Assembly (NCBI GenBank): GCA_900095095.1
Contig: FMBT01000233.1
Span: forward strand, 1-64,000
DNA from: Fragilariopsis cylindrus CCMP1102
Taxonomy: Eukaryota; Bacillariophyta; Bacillariophyceae; Bacillariales; Bacillariaceae
Length of the DNA stretch: 64,000 nt
Reading direction: 5' to 3'
Position numbers and translations under genes: made by a program. Below are positions 33,788-46,065 of the stretch, piece after piece. The first letter of the stretch is position 1, and the number at the start of each line of letters is the position of its first letter. Below the pieces are notes generated by a model. That model was not told where the DNA came from and did not search any database. It was given only the letters and a program-made list of their open reading frames with translations.

Positions 33788-35431
33788 TCAAGAATTCGCA
33801 TCAGCAAGAGCTTTGGCAATTAAGTCATCCACCGTATGGAGTGCATCCAATGGACAATCCACTTGAATTGCCTCATCATTTTTTGTTTTGGTTCGTAAAT
33901 CTTTAATTCGTACCACTCCCTTGGCGATTTCATCAGGCGCTACAAAGACCATGCGTCGAGCACCGGCTAGATCGGCGTGCTTGAAACTTGCAGCAACCTT
34001 CTTTTTTGGTGTTGGCATCAGGTCAACAGTAGCACCTGTCATACGAAGTTTCATTGAAATATTAGCAGCTTTTCCATACAAATCGGGACTAAATGCACAA
34101 ACGACATAGTCAACTCCCGAACCGGTAAATTTGGGCAGCTTATCACAGTCTTTCAATAGTTCCATAATGACGCAATCGCCGAAACCAAATCCAACGCAAG
34201 GGATTTGACACTTTTCTCCTCCGTATAACTCCAATAATCGGTCGTATCGACCACCTCCCATAATGGCACGAAGTTCCCCCCGTCGATCAAATGCTTCCCA
34301 AACAATTCCGGTATAATATGCCAGACCTCGTACCACACTAGCATCAAAAACGAGATAGTCACTAATGCCATATTCTTCAGCAAGCTCAAAAAGGCGCTTC
34401 ACTTCATGGATGGCCTCGCAATCGGTACCGATCAGATTGGCTAATTCTTCTACCGATGGTGCTTCCAACGCCTTAAGAATTTCGGCTGCAGAGTCAGTAC
34501 TGACACCAATATTGGCTAACAATTTGGTCACTTCATCACCACCAATCTTGTCGAGTTTATCAATAATGATACAAGCCATGGCAAATAAATCTCCTCCATC
34601 TGCTTCGTTTTTCTTACCCTTTTCAACACCATGCTTCGCCAAAACAACCTCCAAAACTGCTCGCGAGTTGACCTTGATCCCGACCACTTCAGGTCCAATT
34701 CCCAATTTTCGGAAGAAAAAACAGGCAGCTGCTAGTAATTCTAATTCAGCATGGACGTGATTGACACCAACAATGTCCATGTTCCATTGGTAATGCTCTC
34801 GTTTCCGTCCCCTTTGGGTGGTTTCAAAACGCCAGCATTGGGGGATAGAAAACCATTTGAGTGGGAGTGGCACTCGAACCTCACCCGTCTGCAGATTGGT
34901 TTTTTGCAGAACCATACGAGCCAATGTAGGGGTCATTTCGGGACGAAGTGTCACGTGGTAGCCCTCCTTGTCGACAAAGTTGTACATTTGATCAACGATT
35001 TCTTCGCCTGCCTTGCGTTCGTACAGTTGGACGTTCTCCAGGACTGGGGCGTCGTATTCTTGAAATCCAAAATGACTAGCACTCTCACGGAATTTATCAA
35101 ACAACCAGCTTCGCACTCTCATATCCTGTGGATAAAAGTCACGAGTACCACTGGGAGGGTCCAAATAAGTCGGACGAGCTATTTCGTCGGATGCAGAATT
35201 ACCAACCTCTACCAATCTGTCTAATTCTTTTTCAATTTTCTTTTCGGACCAATTGCTATCGTTGAATTCCTTTGCCAAACGGGTCTTCATTTCCGAACAC
35301 TTTTTCTTTCGATCTAGTGCAACCACTTGTTGTTCTGCTGTCGGTTTTCCATTTATCTTAAGTTTAGGACCGAATGAGGACCACTCAACGATATGATCTG
35401 GATTAAATGGTGGTGATAATGAGGACGACAT
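33788..35431 (-). CDS. Histidyl-tRNA synthetase
   Basis: A single exon of 547 codons from the ATG at 35431. Class II synthetase motifs are complete: motif 1 region PPSGTRDFYPQDMRVRSWLF; VTLRPEMTPTLARMVL; motif 2 KWFSIPQCWRFETTQRGRKR followed by EHYQWNMDIVG; the histidine-specific block VRGLAYYTGIVWEAFDRRG; motif 3 AIMGGGRYDRLL and CVGFGFGDCVIMELL. A C-terminal anticodon-binding domain follows (YVVCAFSPDLYGKAANISMK, LMPTPKKKVAASFKHADLAG). The enzyme charges tRNA-His. The N-terminal ~95 residues are charged and helical, without a clear signal or transit peptide, so a cytosolic role is most likely, although import into an organelle cannot be excluded. No frame break. Confidence 0.95.
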   Translation of the reverse strand: MSSSLSPPFNPDHIVEWSSFGPKLKINGKPTAEQQVVALDRKKKCSEMKTRLAKEFNDSNWSEKKIEKELDRLVEVGNSASDEIARPTYLDPPSGTRDFYPQDMRVRSWLFDKFRESASHFGFQEYDAPVLENVQLYERKAGEEIVDQMYNFVDKEGYHVTLRPEMTPTLARMVLQKTNLQTGEVRVPLPLKWFSIPQCWRFETTQRGRKREHYQWNMDIVGVNHVHAELELLAAACFFFRKLGIGPEVVGIKVNSRAVLEVVLAKHGVEKGKKNEADGGDLFAMACIIIDKLDKIGGDEVTKLLANIGVSTDSAAEILKALEAPSVEELANLIGTDCEAIHEVKRLFELAEEYGISDYLVFDASVVRGLAYYTGIVWEAFDRRGELRAIMGGGRYDRLLELYGGEKCQIPCVGFGFGDCVIMELLKDCDKLPKFTGSGVDYVVCAFSPDLYGKAANISMKLRMTGATVDLMPTPKKKVAASFKHADLAGARRMVFVAPDEIAKGVVRIKDLRTKTKNDEAIQVDCPLDALHTVDDLIAKALADANS

Positions 35432-35968
35432 AATTATGATATTTTTTCTTTCAATTTTTCTCCTTCGTTCGTCTATAATTTTAAAGCTGGATATTATACT
35501 TGTGATAGATTATAAATTAGATGTTGGACTGGAAGGAGATCAGATGATGGTGTGTTGTGTGTTTTGTTGTTGCAGTTGTTTCTTGTTTGATGTTTGTGGT
35601 TGATCATCCCTCGCTCTCAGTCGTCCTTTCAAAATCTCACGTGTTTGGCTGTGCGCGAAGTGGCGCGTGGAGAGTTAAAAACTCGGAGTGAGATGGTAAA
35701 ATGCAATCTTAAATCTTTTTTACATAACTTACCGCGGTATGCACGAATGAAAATCTTTCTGTTTCAGCAGTATTATGCACGATTGACGTTGTATGAGAAG
35801 CTTCAAAACTTCGATATTTTTACATCAAACACAATGTATATTCTCTTCAGAAAGAACAGACTATCGATTGTTATATTAAGCGAAGTACAGAACAAAAATC
35901 TTCTCCTGAATAAGTCAAGTCAAGCTAAGCCAAGTACAGAATAATAAAGAAGAAGAAAAATAGAAAAA
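35432..35968. promoter_or_regulatory. Divergent upstream region
   Basis: These 537 bases lie between the divergent starts of the histidyl-tRNA synthetase and alpha/beta hydrolase genes. An open frame without an ATG start at 35594-35944 shows no conserved features and is not annotated. A purine-rich leader (AATAAAGAAGAAGAAAAATAG) directly precedes the hydrolase start. Confidence 0.4.
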
Positions 35969-36290
35969 ATGAAACGATTTATAGTAGTAGGCGATTCTTG
36001 GATGATTCGAGGAATTATTGTACCCATTGCTATCATTATTTTCTTCCAATTTCTTGGCCATCGTCGTTCAGTAACAACGACGTGTGCATGGAGTCAATGC
36101 TCTAAGGAAGATGGAGGAGGGATGTGTCCCGATAACACTACCTGTTGTTCAACGGAACGTTCCGGAATTTCAGCCTGTATACCCGTTGTACATACGGGTG
36201 GTCCGCGCGATGAGCCAACGGGCAAATGTTGTGGAGATAATGGTAGTACAGGATGTCGATATGGTTATGAATGCGAATCGTCATCGTCGG

Positions 36291-36323
<33 letters not shown>

Positions 36324-37734
36324 TATCGTCTTATTCTAATACTGATGATTCTATTTCAATGCATATGAATAAGACTTTGACCAAGATCATGACCAAGAAT
36401 GAGGTGGTTGCCGATTTAGACGAAGAAGAAACGTCCACCACCTCCATCAACGCCACCAACAATAGAAATATTAACGACGTCCCTGCAGAGAATTATCGAT
36501 ACTGTAAGGCTTCGAAAGAAACTTTACTCTTCGATCCTTCAGCACAAAATCTTCCTCGTTATAACCTCTGTCGAATTCCGTCAGAGTTTCAAGAGATTTA
36601 TGGATTCCCAATTGAAGTATCGCCTGGTCAAGGTGATAGTGATAGTGATGGTGGTAGTGATAGTGATAGTGGTGGTTATCATCGGTACAACAAGTACTAC
36701 AGTGATACTCATAACGGTAACGGTAACGGTAACGGTAACAACAATAACGACGATTTGTATCATCTTGCTTACTATTCCAATGTTGGATCTATAACTCCGC
36801 AGCTAAACGAAGACGGTGACGACAGTGGCGAAAACGAGGAATTGTTAAATTGGAAGGTGCGGAAAAAGCTATAATCATTATTCATGGATCACTTCGTGAC
36901 GCAGATGATTATTTTTGTACTGGTTTGTCGCTCATCCAAGAAGAGAAAGAAATTTATACGAATACTAATGATAACGTAATGATTATTGCTCCTAAGTTTT
37001 TATCGGTTGACGATAAAGACGAAGATTACGATGACGATAGATTCTTGGTATGGGCAGATCAGGTGAAAGCATATGGTTCTTTTCTATGGCATCCATATAG
37101 GTATGGCGCTGACGCTACCAATGCTCCTATTAGCAGCTACGCAGCTCTTGATAATTTGGTAGAATACCTCGTTACTGCTACTGATCGCTTTCCGAAGTTA
37201 CAAAATATTACATTAGTTGGACATTCAGCTGGGGGGCAGATGTTACAACGCTGGGCTCTGTTATCGAACAGTCCAGCTTGGAATACTATGAACATTCGTA
37301 CTGTTGTTGCAAATCCAAATTCGTACTGTTATCCCGATGATCGACGTTGGTTAGCGCCTGTTACCGAAACTGACACTGACACTGAAACTGGAACTGAAAC
37401 AGAAACTAAAACTGAAATTGAAACTGCTAATACTCCCATTCACACCCACGATACTAAGAGCTATGCTATGGTCAAATATCATTCAGAAAGAAAGAATCAC
37501 ACGCCAACGCAAACCAGCAACAAGATCTTTCGGCGTCCTACTAAAGATATCTTGGATTCTACTTCGTGTCCTGAATATAACAAATGGTTATGGGGGCTGG
37601 AGGGTGGAGGAGAACTACCTTGTTCGTACAGAGATAATGCAGTAGTAGAAATCGGATCGATCAAAGCTATCGCAGAAAGATATTCTTCTCGAGATGTAGT
37701 AAGTACATCAAGAATATTTGTATCTAGATCCTAT

Positions 37735-37782
<48 letters not shown>

Positions 37783-38109
37783 CGAAGTACATATATACAT
37801 CAACATCCAATTTGATTCTAATTCACTCATTCATTTGAATTCATACATCTATACTTCTTTTTTTCCTTCCGATAGATTTATTTATCAGGAGAGTACGACA
37901 CGATCCCCAAAACAAATGATCGTTGTGGCAATACCCTACAGGGAAAGAATCGGAATGAAAGAGCCAGAAACTTTTTCAACGGACTACACGAATATTTTGG
38001 TAGGCCAGTACATAACTTGTATGTAATCCCTAAGTCTGATCACGACCATTCAATTATGTTCCAAAGTGCTTTGGGTCGAGATGCAATTTTTGGCAATGTC
38101 AAGAAGTAA
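35969..38109 (+). CDS. Secreted alpha/beta hydrolase with a granulin-like Cys-rich N-terminus (frame broken once)
   Basis: ATG at 35969 gives a hydrophobic signal or anchor (IIVPIAIIIFFQFLG). A Cys-rich region follows (GMCPDNTTCC, GKCCGDNGSTGCRYGYEC), resembling half a granulin repeat. Next come a poly-Ser tract encoded by TCATCG repeats and a Gly/Asn-rich region. One A is missing at 36847-36849; the next frame gives GAEKAIIIIHGSLRDADDY, the first strand and oxyanion region of an alpha/beta hydrolase. The nucleophile elbow ITLVGHSAGGQMLQRWAL and FLWHPYRYGADA follow. Exon 1 ends at 37698 (GTAAGT) and exon 2 runs from 37876, with SGEYDT, GRPVHNLYVIPKSDHDHSIM (catalytic His) and a stop at 38109. 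Substrate unknown; an extracellular esterase or peptidase is possible. Five repeats of Thr-Glu/Asp type lie at 37365-37420. Confidence 0.78.
37735..37780 (+). repeat. TA dinucleotide microsatellite inside an intron
   Basis: Nearly perfect TA repeats interrupted by two ACA units lie within the hydrolase intron (37699-37875). In one frame they read as a Tyr-Ile repeat, which is not a real protein. Confidence 0.9.
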
Positions 38110-40177
38110 CTTCTTCTGAGCTCGTCTACTTTGCTAGTACTTCTAGATTGAATAGAATATGAATTGACCCATCAAAGTTTGATCTACTTTTGTACTATTT
38201 TTATAGCATGATAATAAAATATACTAATAGTTTAGACATCGGTGCTACTAGGATAGCTAGTGATAACGGTCCTTCATATCTTGAATGTAATTTATCATCT
38301 CGTAACATTATAATAAAAGGTAACATAACTTCAAGGTAAAAGGATAAAAAATATTACTGTTCGGAAGTTACAAAAAATACACCTATATTGAATTATATAA
38401 AAACCGTTCTACATTTGATGAAATATTTGAGGTCTGTTGTGTTGTTCAATTATGGATTCATCATTCGGTCTTGTATTTGTTTTCCTATACGGTCACACTC
38501 CTTCAAGTCCTTGTTTTCAACAAGAAAATTATCAACTTGTCGAAGAATTAGAGTAAGATTTCATCTTCATCTCTTTTGTAATATAAACATGGCTCATGGA
38601 CTGTTGCTGTAAATCCAAGCTCCTCTGTAATCATCTCGTAGATATACTTATCTCACAGCCGAGGTGATTCCGGATGACCTTGTGATACTTTTCGAACTGG
38701 TATCACGTGGCTGTTGGGATAGGATCCTTTCCTAGATGCTCCTCCCACCATTGTCGGAACTGGGCGTCTGGTTTCAAAAGAATGGAGATGTTGGTGCCGG
38801 TGCTCCTGCAAAAGCATTGCCTACATCGTATCCTTTACAGATTAGATTCATTGTGTCCAATTGTAATATTGGTACTCCTTCTCTGCTCATTGCAAAACCA
38901 ACTAGTGATCCAAATCCAATCTTAATTGATGTTTGCTTATTATGCTGTGCTCATTGGATCATCTGTATTATATCTTTTTCAGTCCTAATTGATTCATTAT
39001 CAATTGTTGTTATGATGGTACCTCTCAGTTGCCTCTTCCACGATCAAATGTGTCAATGAGTTGATGTTCCTACCTGTAATTCCACCAGTTCAAACGCGTA
39101 TTTCACATCCAGGTGTATTGCTGCAGTGTGGTGTGTACATACTTGTTTGTTAATACATCTAATGTTGATAGCACTTGCTTCAGATATCCTATCTCCGGTC
39201 TTCTAAATGCTGCTTTCATGTTATTAACCTTCCTGTCTATCCACCGTTGTTGTTTTCTACTCACTTTTGCTCCTCTCCTTCAACGGTGTAGGCGTTCCAC
39301 AATTAGATTTTGTGATGATGAGTCCGCTGCTGTTGAATTAACTTCATGCCTATGTGAATTACATACCTTTTTCAATTCATGTAATTATCGGGTGGCAACA
39401 TCAACAAGCTGAGTAGTTGCTTATTTGGTAAATTATTACCACTCACCATGAATACTACACTTGTAAAATGTACATACAAGCAATTCCAATCAGAACAGAG
39501 ACTTGTAATAGAGGAAGGGACCAAACAAGATGATAGTTTTACTGTCGTGGTTTCTGGAAAACCCAAAACCATTAGTTTTGATTCAATGCTTGTGATAGCT
39601 GATGACAGTAGTGGAGGAGCTATTCAGTTGAGAGATATTGATGTAGGTGACAACATCAGTGGTATTAATTGCCGTTGTTTGTGAAGAATGCTCATTGAAG
39701 AACAAGTTGAAAGCTGAACTCAAAGGGATAGGATAATCAAATTATTATCAGTAAATTTCAAATCATGTCAGTATTTTCATTCGGGGATAATTTGGAGAAG
39801 AGTATTTGTTGCTATTTGGTGGTGGTAATGCATGGAAGTTGGCAAATTTGCTACTGAAAAGACAAATTCCCATCAACCCTCAACTTGAAACATAGCAAAG
39901 GAAGTATACTTACTTGTTCCTGCTACTGGTCGTGGAAAATTCTAAAGGGAAAATAGACCATTGACTTTTGACAACCATAATAGATAATAATAATAATAAT
40001 AATAGTTATAGTAATAGCAAAAACTTTAGCCATCATAGTAAGTTAGTGGACATAGGAGAAATTTTGCATGAGAGTGTAGTAATGGTAAGAGTACCTCCTC
40101 TGCTCTGTGAACATACTAAACTTAGAAATGGTTAGCCAACCGTAATGACCATATAAGTCAAAAAGTGGTTTGCAATG

Positions 40178-40630
40178 CGCGAGTGACAAAATATACCCTT
40201 AGTAGAGCTCATTGTAAAACACTACTACAAGTAGTTAGTAGGTAATCAAACATTACAGTCCCCTTCTAAAGGGTCTTGTCGGATACTTTGATTGGATAGA
40301 ATCACTGATATGACTGAGTATGGCATCACTACCGTTGATCTTGTAATCGACAATTTGGGTATTTTCATTCAAACATTGCATGGAAATTATTTGTTCTTAA
40401 TGCGCATTGTTAGTAACATTTTTGTCAATCAACGTAGATTATTTTTGAGAAAAATATTGTTGCTAAGTGAAAAACGTCAGTATAAGCAAGAATATAGTCT
40501 CATATCCATAAATGCAGGTCATACATACCTTCCCAATAACCATGTGGGCAGTCTGTTAACTCCATGTGACATGAGCCGACGAGTGAGTACTGTTTTGACC
40601 TAGTAGCCTAATCAAAATTTGTCACTCGCG
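40178..40630. mobile_element. Possible non-autonomous inverted-repeat element
   Basis: CGCGAGTGACAAA at 40178-40190 is repeated as its exact reverse complement, TTTGTCACTCGCG, at 40618-40630, enclosing about 430 AT-rich bases. The terminal orientation and size fit a MITE-like element. I could not see a clear target-site duplication beyond a shared TG at both sides, and no transposase fragment is present, so the call is tentative. Confidence 0.35.
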
Positions 40631-40652
40631 TGTTAAAGCGCCTTCAGAAACG

Positions 40653-40687
40653 CGCGATTCATGAATCGAAAAAATGAGTGAATCGCG
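40653..40687. repeat. Short perfect hairpin
   Basis: CGCGATTCA at 40653-40661 is followed by its exact reverse complement TGAATCGCG at 40679-40687, with a 17-base A-rich loop. It lies about 290 bases before the next gene and could form a stem in DNA or RNA. A function is not evident. Confidence 0.55.
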
Positions 40688-40978
40688 AGTTTTTTCGGTC
40701 CTGTAATACGTACAAAAATAGAGCGGCGCGCCTTTTTTCCCGTAATTAATTATGAGACGAGCATTGTTTGTTGCTACAATCAACGAAGTACCATACTTTA
40801 ATACTTCTACTTTCAAATAAGCATATATTGAAAAGCACTTCAAATAGTTCTTAGAGTGTCTTACTAGCCACTGGTGTATTCATTCAAGAAGACAGTAGCG
40901 AAATCTGGTTGCTTTTTTCCTCTCTCGATCAAGCGTCTCTCGAGACTACGTAGAACGGTGCATATATTTCATTTCGCC

Positions 40979-43900
40979 ATGTTTGAAGTCAATAATAATG
41001 TTCACGGCGACATGAACATTGGAAACAACGAAAACCCAAATCCAGTGGGAGAGGAGAGTCAAGAAAACGAAAAAATCAACCCACGGAAACGATAGATCTA
41101 TCGATGTCCTCCGACGATGAAGAAATTACTGTAAAAAAAGAAGGTCATCTGTTGCCAAACAATATTTCTGCCACTAGGACTGCAACAACAACGACAACAT
41201 TAACCAATGTTAAAGCAGACAACGCTAATGGTTCTGATGGTATTAAGATGGACCATGATAGTCTGAAAAGGAAGCACGATGGCAATCGAGTGCTATATGA
41301 GGACACAGATGATAGTAGCAGCACTTCTAGTAATCTAAGGCAATTTATGCTCTTAAATGCAGGATTTTCTTCGAAAAGTTATTCAAATACCGATACAAAC
41401 GAAACGAAGAATAAACCGCTATCTGAAATCACAGCTTACAACAATGCTGTTGATACATTGGATAGTGACAGTGATTCATCAATCGAAGTTGTGAATGCTC
41501 CTCGACACCGTTTTGATTCTCAATCGCCGGGGGGGAGACTAAGTAGACGTCAACGCCGACTTGAAGCAGCTCGATCAAAAAACTCCGACGGGGTCAATAA
41601 AAACAGTGATACGGCGTCGTCCAGTATTGCTGACATGATCGCATTTCATGGCAATGACACCAATACAGTTACCTCTAGTGATAGGGAAAAAGATGAAGAT
41701 CGCAAGGCCAAGAAAACTGCAGAAAACACTTCCGATCGCACACTATCTATCAGCACTGCCATGTCTGTTTCTAAGAACCAAGATACCGCTTCTGCAGGGA
41801 CGAGGAAAATTGATCAATCAGAGAATGCGGATGCAAAGGCTCGTGAAGCTACACCTACCGAAAATCTTGCAGTGGTACCTAGAAAATTAACCAAAGAAAG
41901 ATCAGGAGTGAACATTGATAACAATATCATTGATGATAACGGTGTTGGCGATGAAACAATGCGCGATGAAGATGAATCAAATGAAGCAATTCTGAATCGA
42001 ACCAATACTGATGCGTTTGAAGAAATATTGAACCAAACGACGACTCCTACAACCAGTACAATTTCGTCTCCCAGTGGCATTTTTGACAATTTATACTGTA
42101 ATGGCGAGGACTTCATCTCGTGGGCTAAAATCGACGATCCTAAGGATTTTCTTTCTCGTAATGATTTAGCCCAGCATGTTAATTCATGGAGGAAAATACG
42201 AAACCTTCCTCCATTCAGTGATTCAGCTGGGTTCTTGTCTAGATTAAAAAGTCAAGTTCGGGACAATATGAAGTCTATGCGTATTGAAATTCCGTCAATT
42301 CAAGACAACGTTCCTACATCAGAGCAACTCGTGGTCGCAGCCCATCCCACGAACAAGAACAAAATTCATCCCTCATTGAAGAACCTGCCCATGAAAGGCG
42401 AACATTTTGTGCAATTTTTGGGCATAACGAATCCCGAAAGTTTCCTACAACAAAAAGGTTTGAGCAAGTACGTCAATTCATGGAGACAACAACTTAATTT
42501 GCCTGCAGTGAAAGATCCTACCTGGTATATTTCTGTATGGAAGAAAAATATTCGAGAACGCCAGGGTACTAATCCTACAGAGAAGAAGACCATTATCGAT
42601 GGTAGTAATAACAAAGGAGAAGACAAAAACAATCACGTTTTTGACGGTAATAACGAGGACGAGTTTCCGAACTGTATGGCACTAGTTAGTGCGTTGAGCA
42701 AGAGATTCCTGAACGTTGAAACGGGCCTGCCGGTGTACCAATTTGCTGTTTATGATATCCTATCAAATGGTTCGTGATAACTAAACGCGTTTCCCGTTTT
42801 ATTTACTAGATTGATTTAGAAATAATCCCTTCTGACACTTTCTTTGACCGTCCACTCTATTTTCTCCTCATGTATCATGTACCAGATGTCATCTATGAAT
42901 TTCGCATAGAGCGAGAAAGTCATTGATTGAGGGTGCCGGCAATGGCGCGTTCCTTACGTATTTAGGGGCAAGGGAATCACGGCAAAGTCTAACTCAAAAT
43001 CTTGAAACCGTGTCTGAAGTGAAAATAATGCAACCGTTGGTGGCAAAGGACCCTGACGGATATCACATGAATATAAAAGTTGTTGGAGAGCATCTCCAGA
43101 GACAGAATTGGCGCTATCCGCTTCCCACCAGCCTCCCTCCGATGCATGTCTTATCTGAGAACTCCTGGAACCCTGAATCCGAAGGAACTCGTCTATTGAC
43201 AGACTACGTCGAAAATCCGCAAAGGCTCTTTTCAACACATCAAAGTGGCTGCTCTACAATAGACTTAGGACGATATGGACCGTTTCAACGCTCCGATCGC
43301 AAGGGTCTCGTCCATTACGAAATCAAGAACTTCATTTTTTCTAACGAAGTATCTGAGTGGGGATTTGGTAAGCTGCTTCTTCTTTCAAGTGGATAGTACA
43401 TTTTCTCCTTTCAGAAAATTAAATATTCGTTTATTAACTTATTCTTTTTTCATTTTGTTCACATAGATTTGCGCGAGGATTTGAGAGGGGAAGAACAAGT
43501 GGCTGATATTACTGATGATACAACGGGAGTACCACATGATATTGCGAGACAAAATATCTCCATGTACGTCAACGAGACTGGTGGAGACCCTGGATTGAAA
43601 CAAACTGTATTTTCAGGGCAAGTATTAGATCGGGAGGTTAATTATTACTTCAAAACAGAAAAACCCATGAAAAAGGAGAAACCATTGAACTTCTTATTTC
43701 ATATCTGCACACCTATGATGAGTGAGTAAATCCATGTCTTTGATGTTCGATTTTGTGGCCTCCAATATACTGCGATTGCATCGTGAATGCGTTCTTTAAC
43801 TTTCTTTCTTGCTGATATTTTTGCTGCATATTTTAGAATTCGAGAAAGGAAAGGATATGGAGAAAGAAATAAGAATGGCGATATCCTAGGGGATGACCAC

Positions 43901-45811
43901 TTCCCAACCTTTCTCGAAAGAAATTTTGTAGAGCGTTACGATATGGTGGAAGTTATATACGAGGTGAACGATGCGATGGATCTCTATCAGTTATCGGAGT
44001 TTTTAGAGGGGATTCGTGAGAAGCTTGCTAAGATCATGGATACCTTCATTAGTAAATTACAGTCATCATCTGAAGGAGTAAATGTACCATATGCGCACAA
44101 ATGATAGCATTGCGACGTCTTAATTGGTTGAAACCATTCTTCGAGAAGAAAATTGAGAGCATCGAGAAAAAGATTGAGAAGTCTAGGAGAACCGATATTT
44201 CCTGTCTTATCCTCGTACTTAAACAATGCACTGAGAATGCAAAGCGTTTGGATTGGACATCGTGGCCTATTTTACTAGATCTTCTGGATAAATTCCCTAA
44301 TCTTGTCGACAATAAGGGTGTCAATGTAAGATCCAAGTTCGGAGAAGAAGTAACCGAAGATATTTCCTATGGTGTAAGCGGTTCCTTATTCTGTCCCTGT
44401 CACGAAGCTATTTGGTGCGGTGTAGCTGCTACCTTAATAGTGACCTGTGTTATTCGGTTGCTCGAAATCTTTGGGATTATGGAAAGGTACAGCCCTCGAC
44501 AAGACTTTCTGAAACTTTGGTACAAAAAGCGACTGAGGCTGCTAAGGCGATTCAGAATCCAGAAAATCTTGACGCATTGAAATTTGATACAGATGTTTGG
44601 AAGAGATATCTTCTCAAAAATCACGGCGGACTGTCGGAACAATCCCGTGGAACCAAATGCGTGTTGACGATGGCAGTTGATTGTAGCAATCCCGAGAATA
44701 AATCACCAGCACCAATCATATGGAGAAATGATTCATCAGTTATGGGACAGAGAAACGTTTTGGAAATTATCCACAAACCATGGTACTTGATACGGCAGAT
44801 TATTTTTGTTGTAGACATAATTGCGAAGAAATATTTAGTGAAAGAAGATAAAACGGCATATTCTTTTGATGCTCTTTGCAAAAAGATTGGTGTCTCCTCT
44901 GAATTAGCTTCCGAGTTTTTGAAACGTGACATCAAGCTGGACCTAAAATCTCATCTTTTTTATGGTAGAGATTTCAAATCGATATATTCACAAGGGAACA
45001 AGCTGAATGGTTCTGCAGATAGAACTGTCACCGTACCTAAGACTCGCAAGACTGGATCAACAAGTACGCCAGTCAGAAAACTTATTTTCTGGGATATCAT
45101 AATCTCTAGACTCAAAGTATTAGGGTGGAAAGTCGATAGAGGGCATCGTGAAAGTGACTGGTATCTCCTACCCCCTGGTGTTAAAAGGGGAGAAGGTTTT
45201 AAACCAAGAATTGATTTCTTTGACTCGTAAGTGATTTCTAACATATTACTTTGCAGTTGTCGTATCAGTATTGTGGTCTCACCTTTCCTTTCCTTTCCTT
45301 TTAGTGCTCCTCTTGTTATACAGTGTTTGAAAACAAATAGAAAGTACTGCGATCTTCCGGAGATTAAATCAATTCTGGTTGAATATGGTTTATGCCAGAC
45401 CAAGTTTGAGGAGTTGAAGGCCGCTAAAGATAAATTTGTCAAAAATGCACCTAGAAACGAGATAATTGATTTTCTTAGGAAGTCTGTAATGGGTGAAGAT
45501 CAATCTGTCGGAGAGAAGTCGCTAAAAGAAACAGATCGTGTCAAAGATATCGTGTTCCACAAACCCCAATTGGGTTTGATGCTGGTAAAAAACGGCAGCA
45601 AAGTTGTTGTAAGGGAGGTCTCGAACCAGGACTACAAGGATCAAATTCATCCCGGGGATGTTTTGATTTCAGTTGGAGACGCTGTGTCAGGAATAAATCT
45701 CTTTCAGATGTTGTGCAACTTCTGGCGAGTTCCGGAAGGCCTCTAAACGTCAAATTTGAGTATAATGCATGCTCATCGACGAAGCAAAATACCAGTGAGG
45801 GGGAAAAGTAA
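40979..45811 (+). CDS. Large multi-exon protein of unknown function with repeated helical modules and a PDZ-like C-terminus
   Basis: The first exon opens at ATG 41104, or at ATG 40979 if a one-base break near 41093 is an error (NPRKR leading to DLSMSSDDEE). It ends at 42769. Further exons are 42886-43367, 43467-43735, 43837 to about 45226 and 45305-45811. Exon 1 encodes a disordered acidic region, then two related modules of about 60 residues ending HVNSWRKIRNLPPFSD and YVNSWRQQLNLPAVKD. Later exons encode IEGAGNGAFLTYLGAR, WRYPLPTSLPP, ENPQRLFSTHQSG, REDLRGEEQVADITDDTTG, a long helical stretch, and a final PDZ-like fold (KPQLGLMLVKNGSKVVVREV, IHPGDVLISVGD, LSDVVQLLASSGRPLNVKFE). Single-base breaks occur near 42916, 44100 and 45696, plus an unresolved shift around 44370. 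I do not recognise the family; a nuclear or chromatin-linked role would be a guess. Confidence 0.6.
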
Positions 45812-46065
45812 TGCAAGCTAAAAAAAGTAGAGAAACCCTCCCATTCTTTATGGAGATTAAAAAAAGTAGTGAAGTAAAACTGCGGAATTATCAACATATT
45901 CCGAATGGTTTTGGCAAAACTATATAGCTACATATTCGCCTAGAGTAAATCTCAAATAGTATATGTCATCTAGGCCAAATTTAGAAGAGAAAATCTAACT
46001 CTCATGATGTAATTACTTACTGTTCCCCCTTTAGATAATCATTATATATTGCTTTCATCAACCAA

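Larger units (their letters stand above)
38110..40978. other. Gene-free stretch of 2.9 kb
   Basis: The longest region without a supported gene. Short frames of 60-107 codons occur at 38388-39070, 39113-39412 and 39448-39684 on the plus strand, some with protein-like composition (the last reads TKQDDSFTVVVSGKPKTISF and later AIQLRDIDVGDNISG), but none is complete and I recognise no family. They could be worn fragments of a mobile element or a lost gene. An inverted-repeat element lies at 40178-40633 and a hairpin at 40653-40687. A (TAA)n patch sits at 39980-40005. Confidence 0.45.

Noticed and set aside
37718-38026. A frame rich in Tyr-Ile repeats
   Set aside because: It is the translation of the TA microsatellite inside an intron of the hydrolase gene.
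39448-39684. A protein-like frame (AIQLRDIDVGDNISG) that resembles part of a Hint/intein fold
   Set aside because: Only one weak block fits; the nucleophile Cys and the other Hint blocks are not visible nearby, so the resemblance is probably chance.
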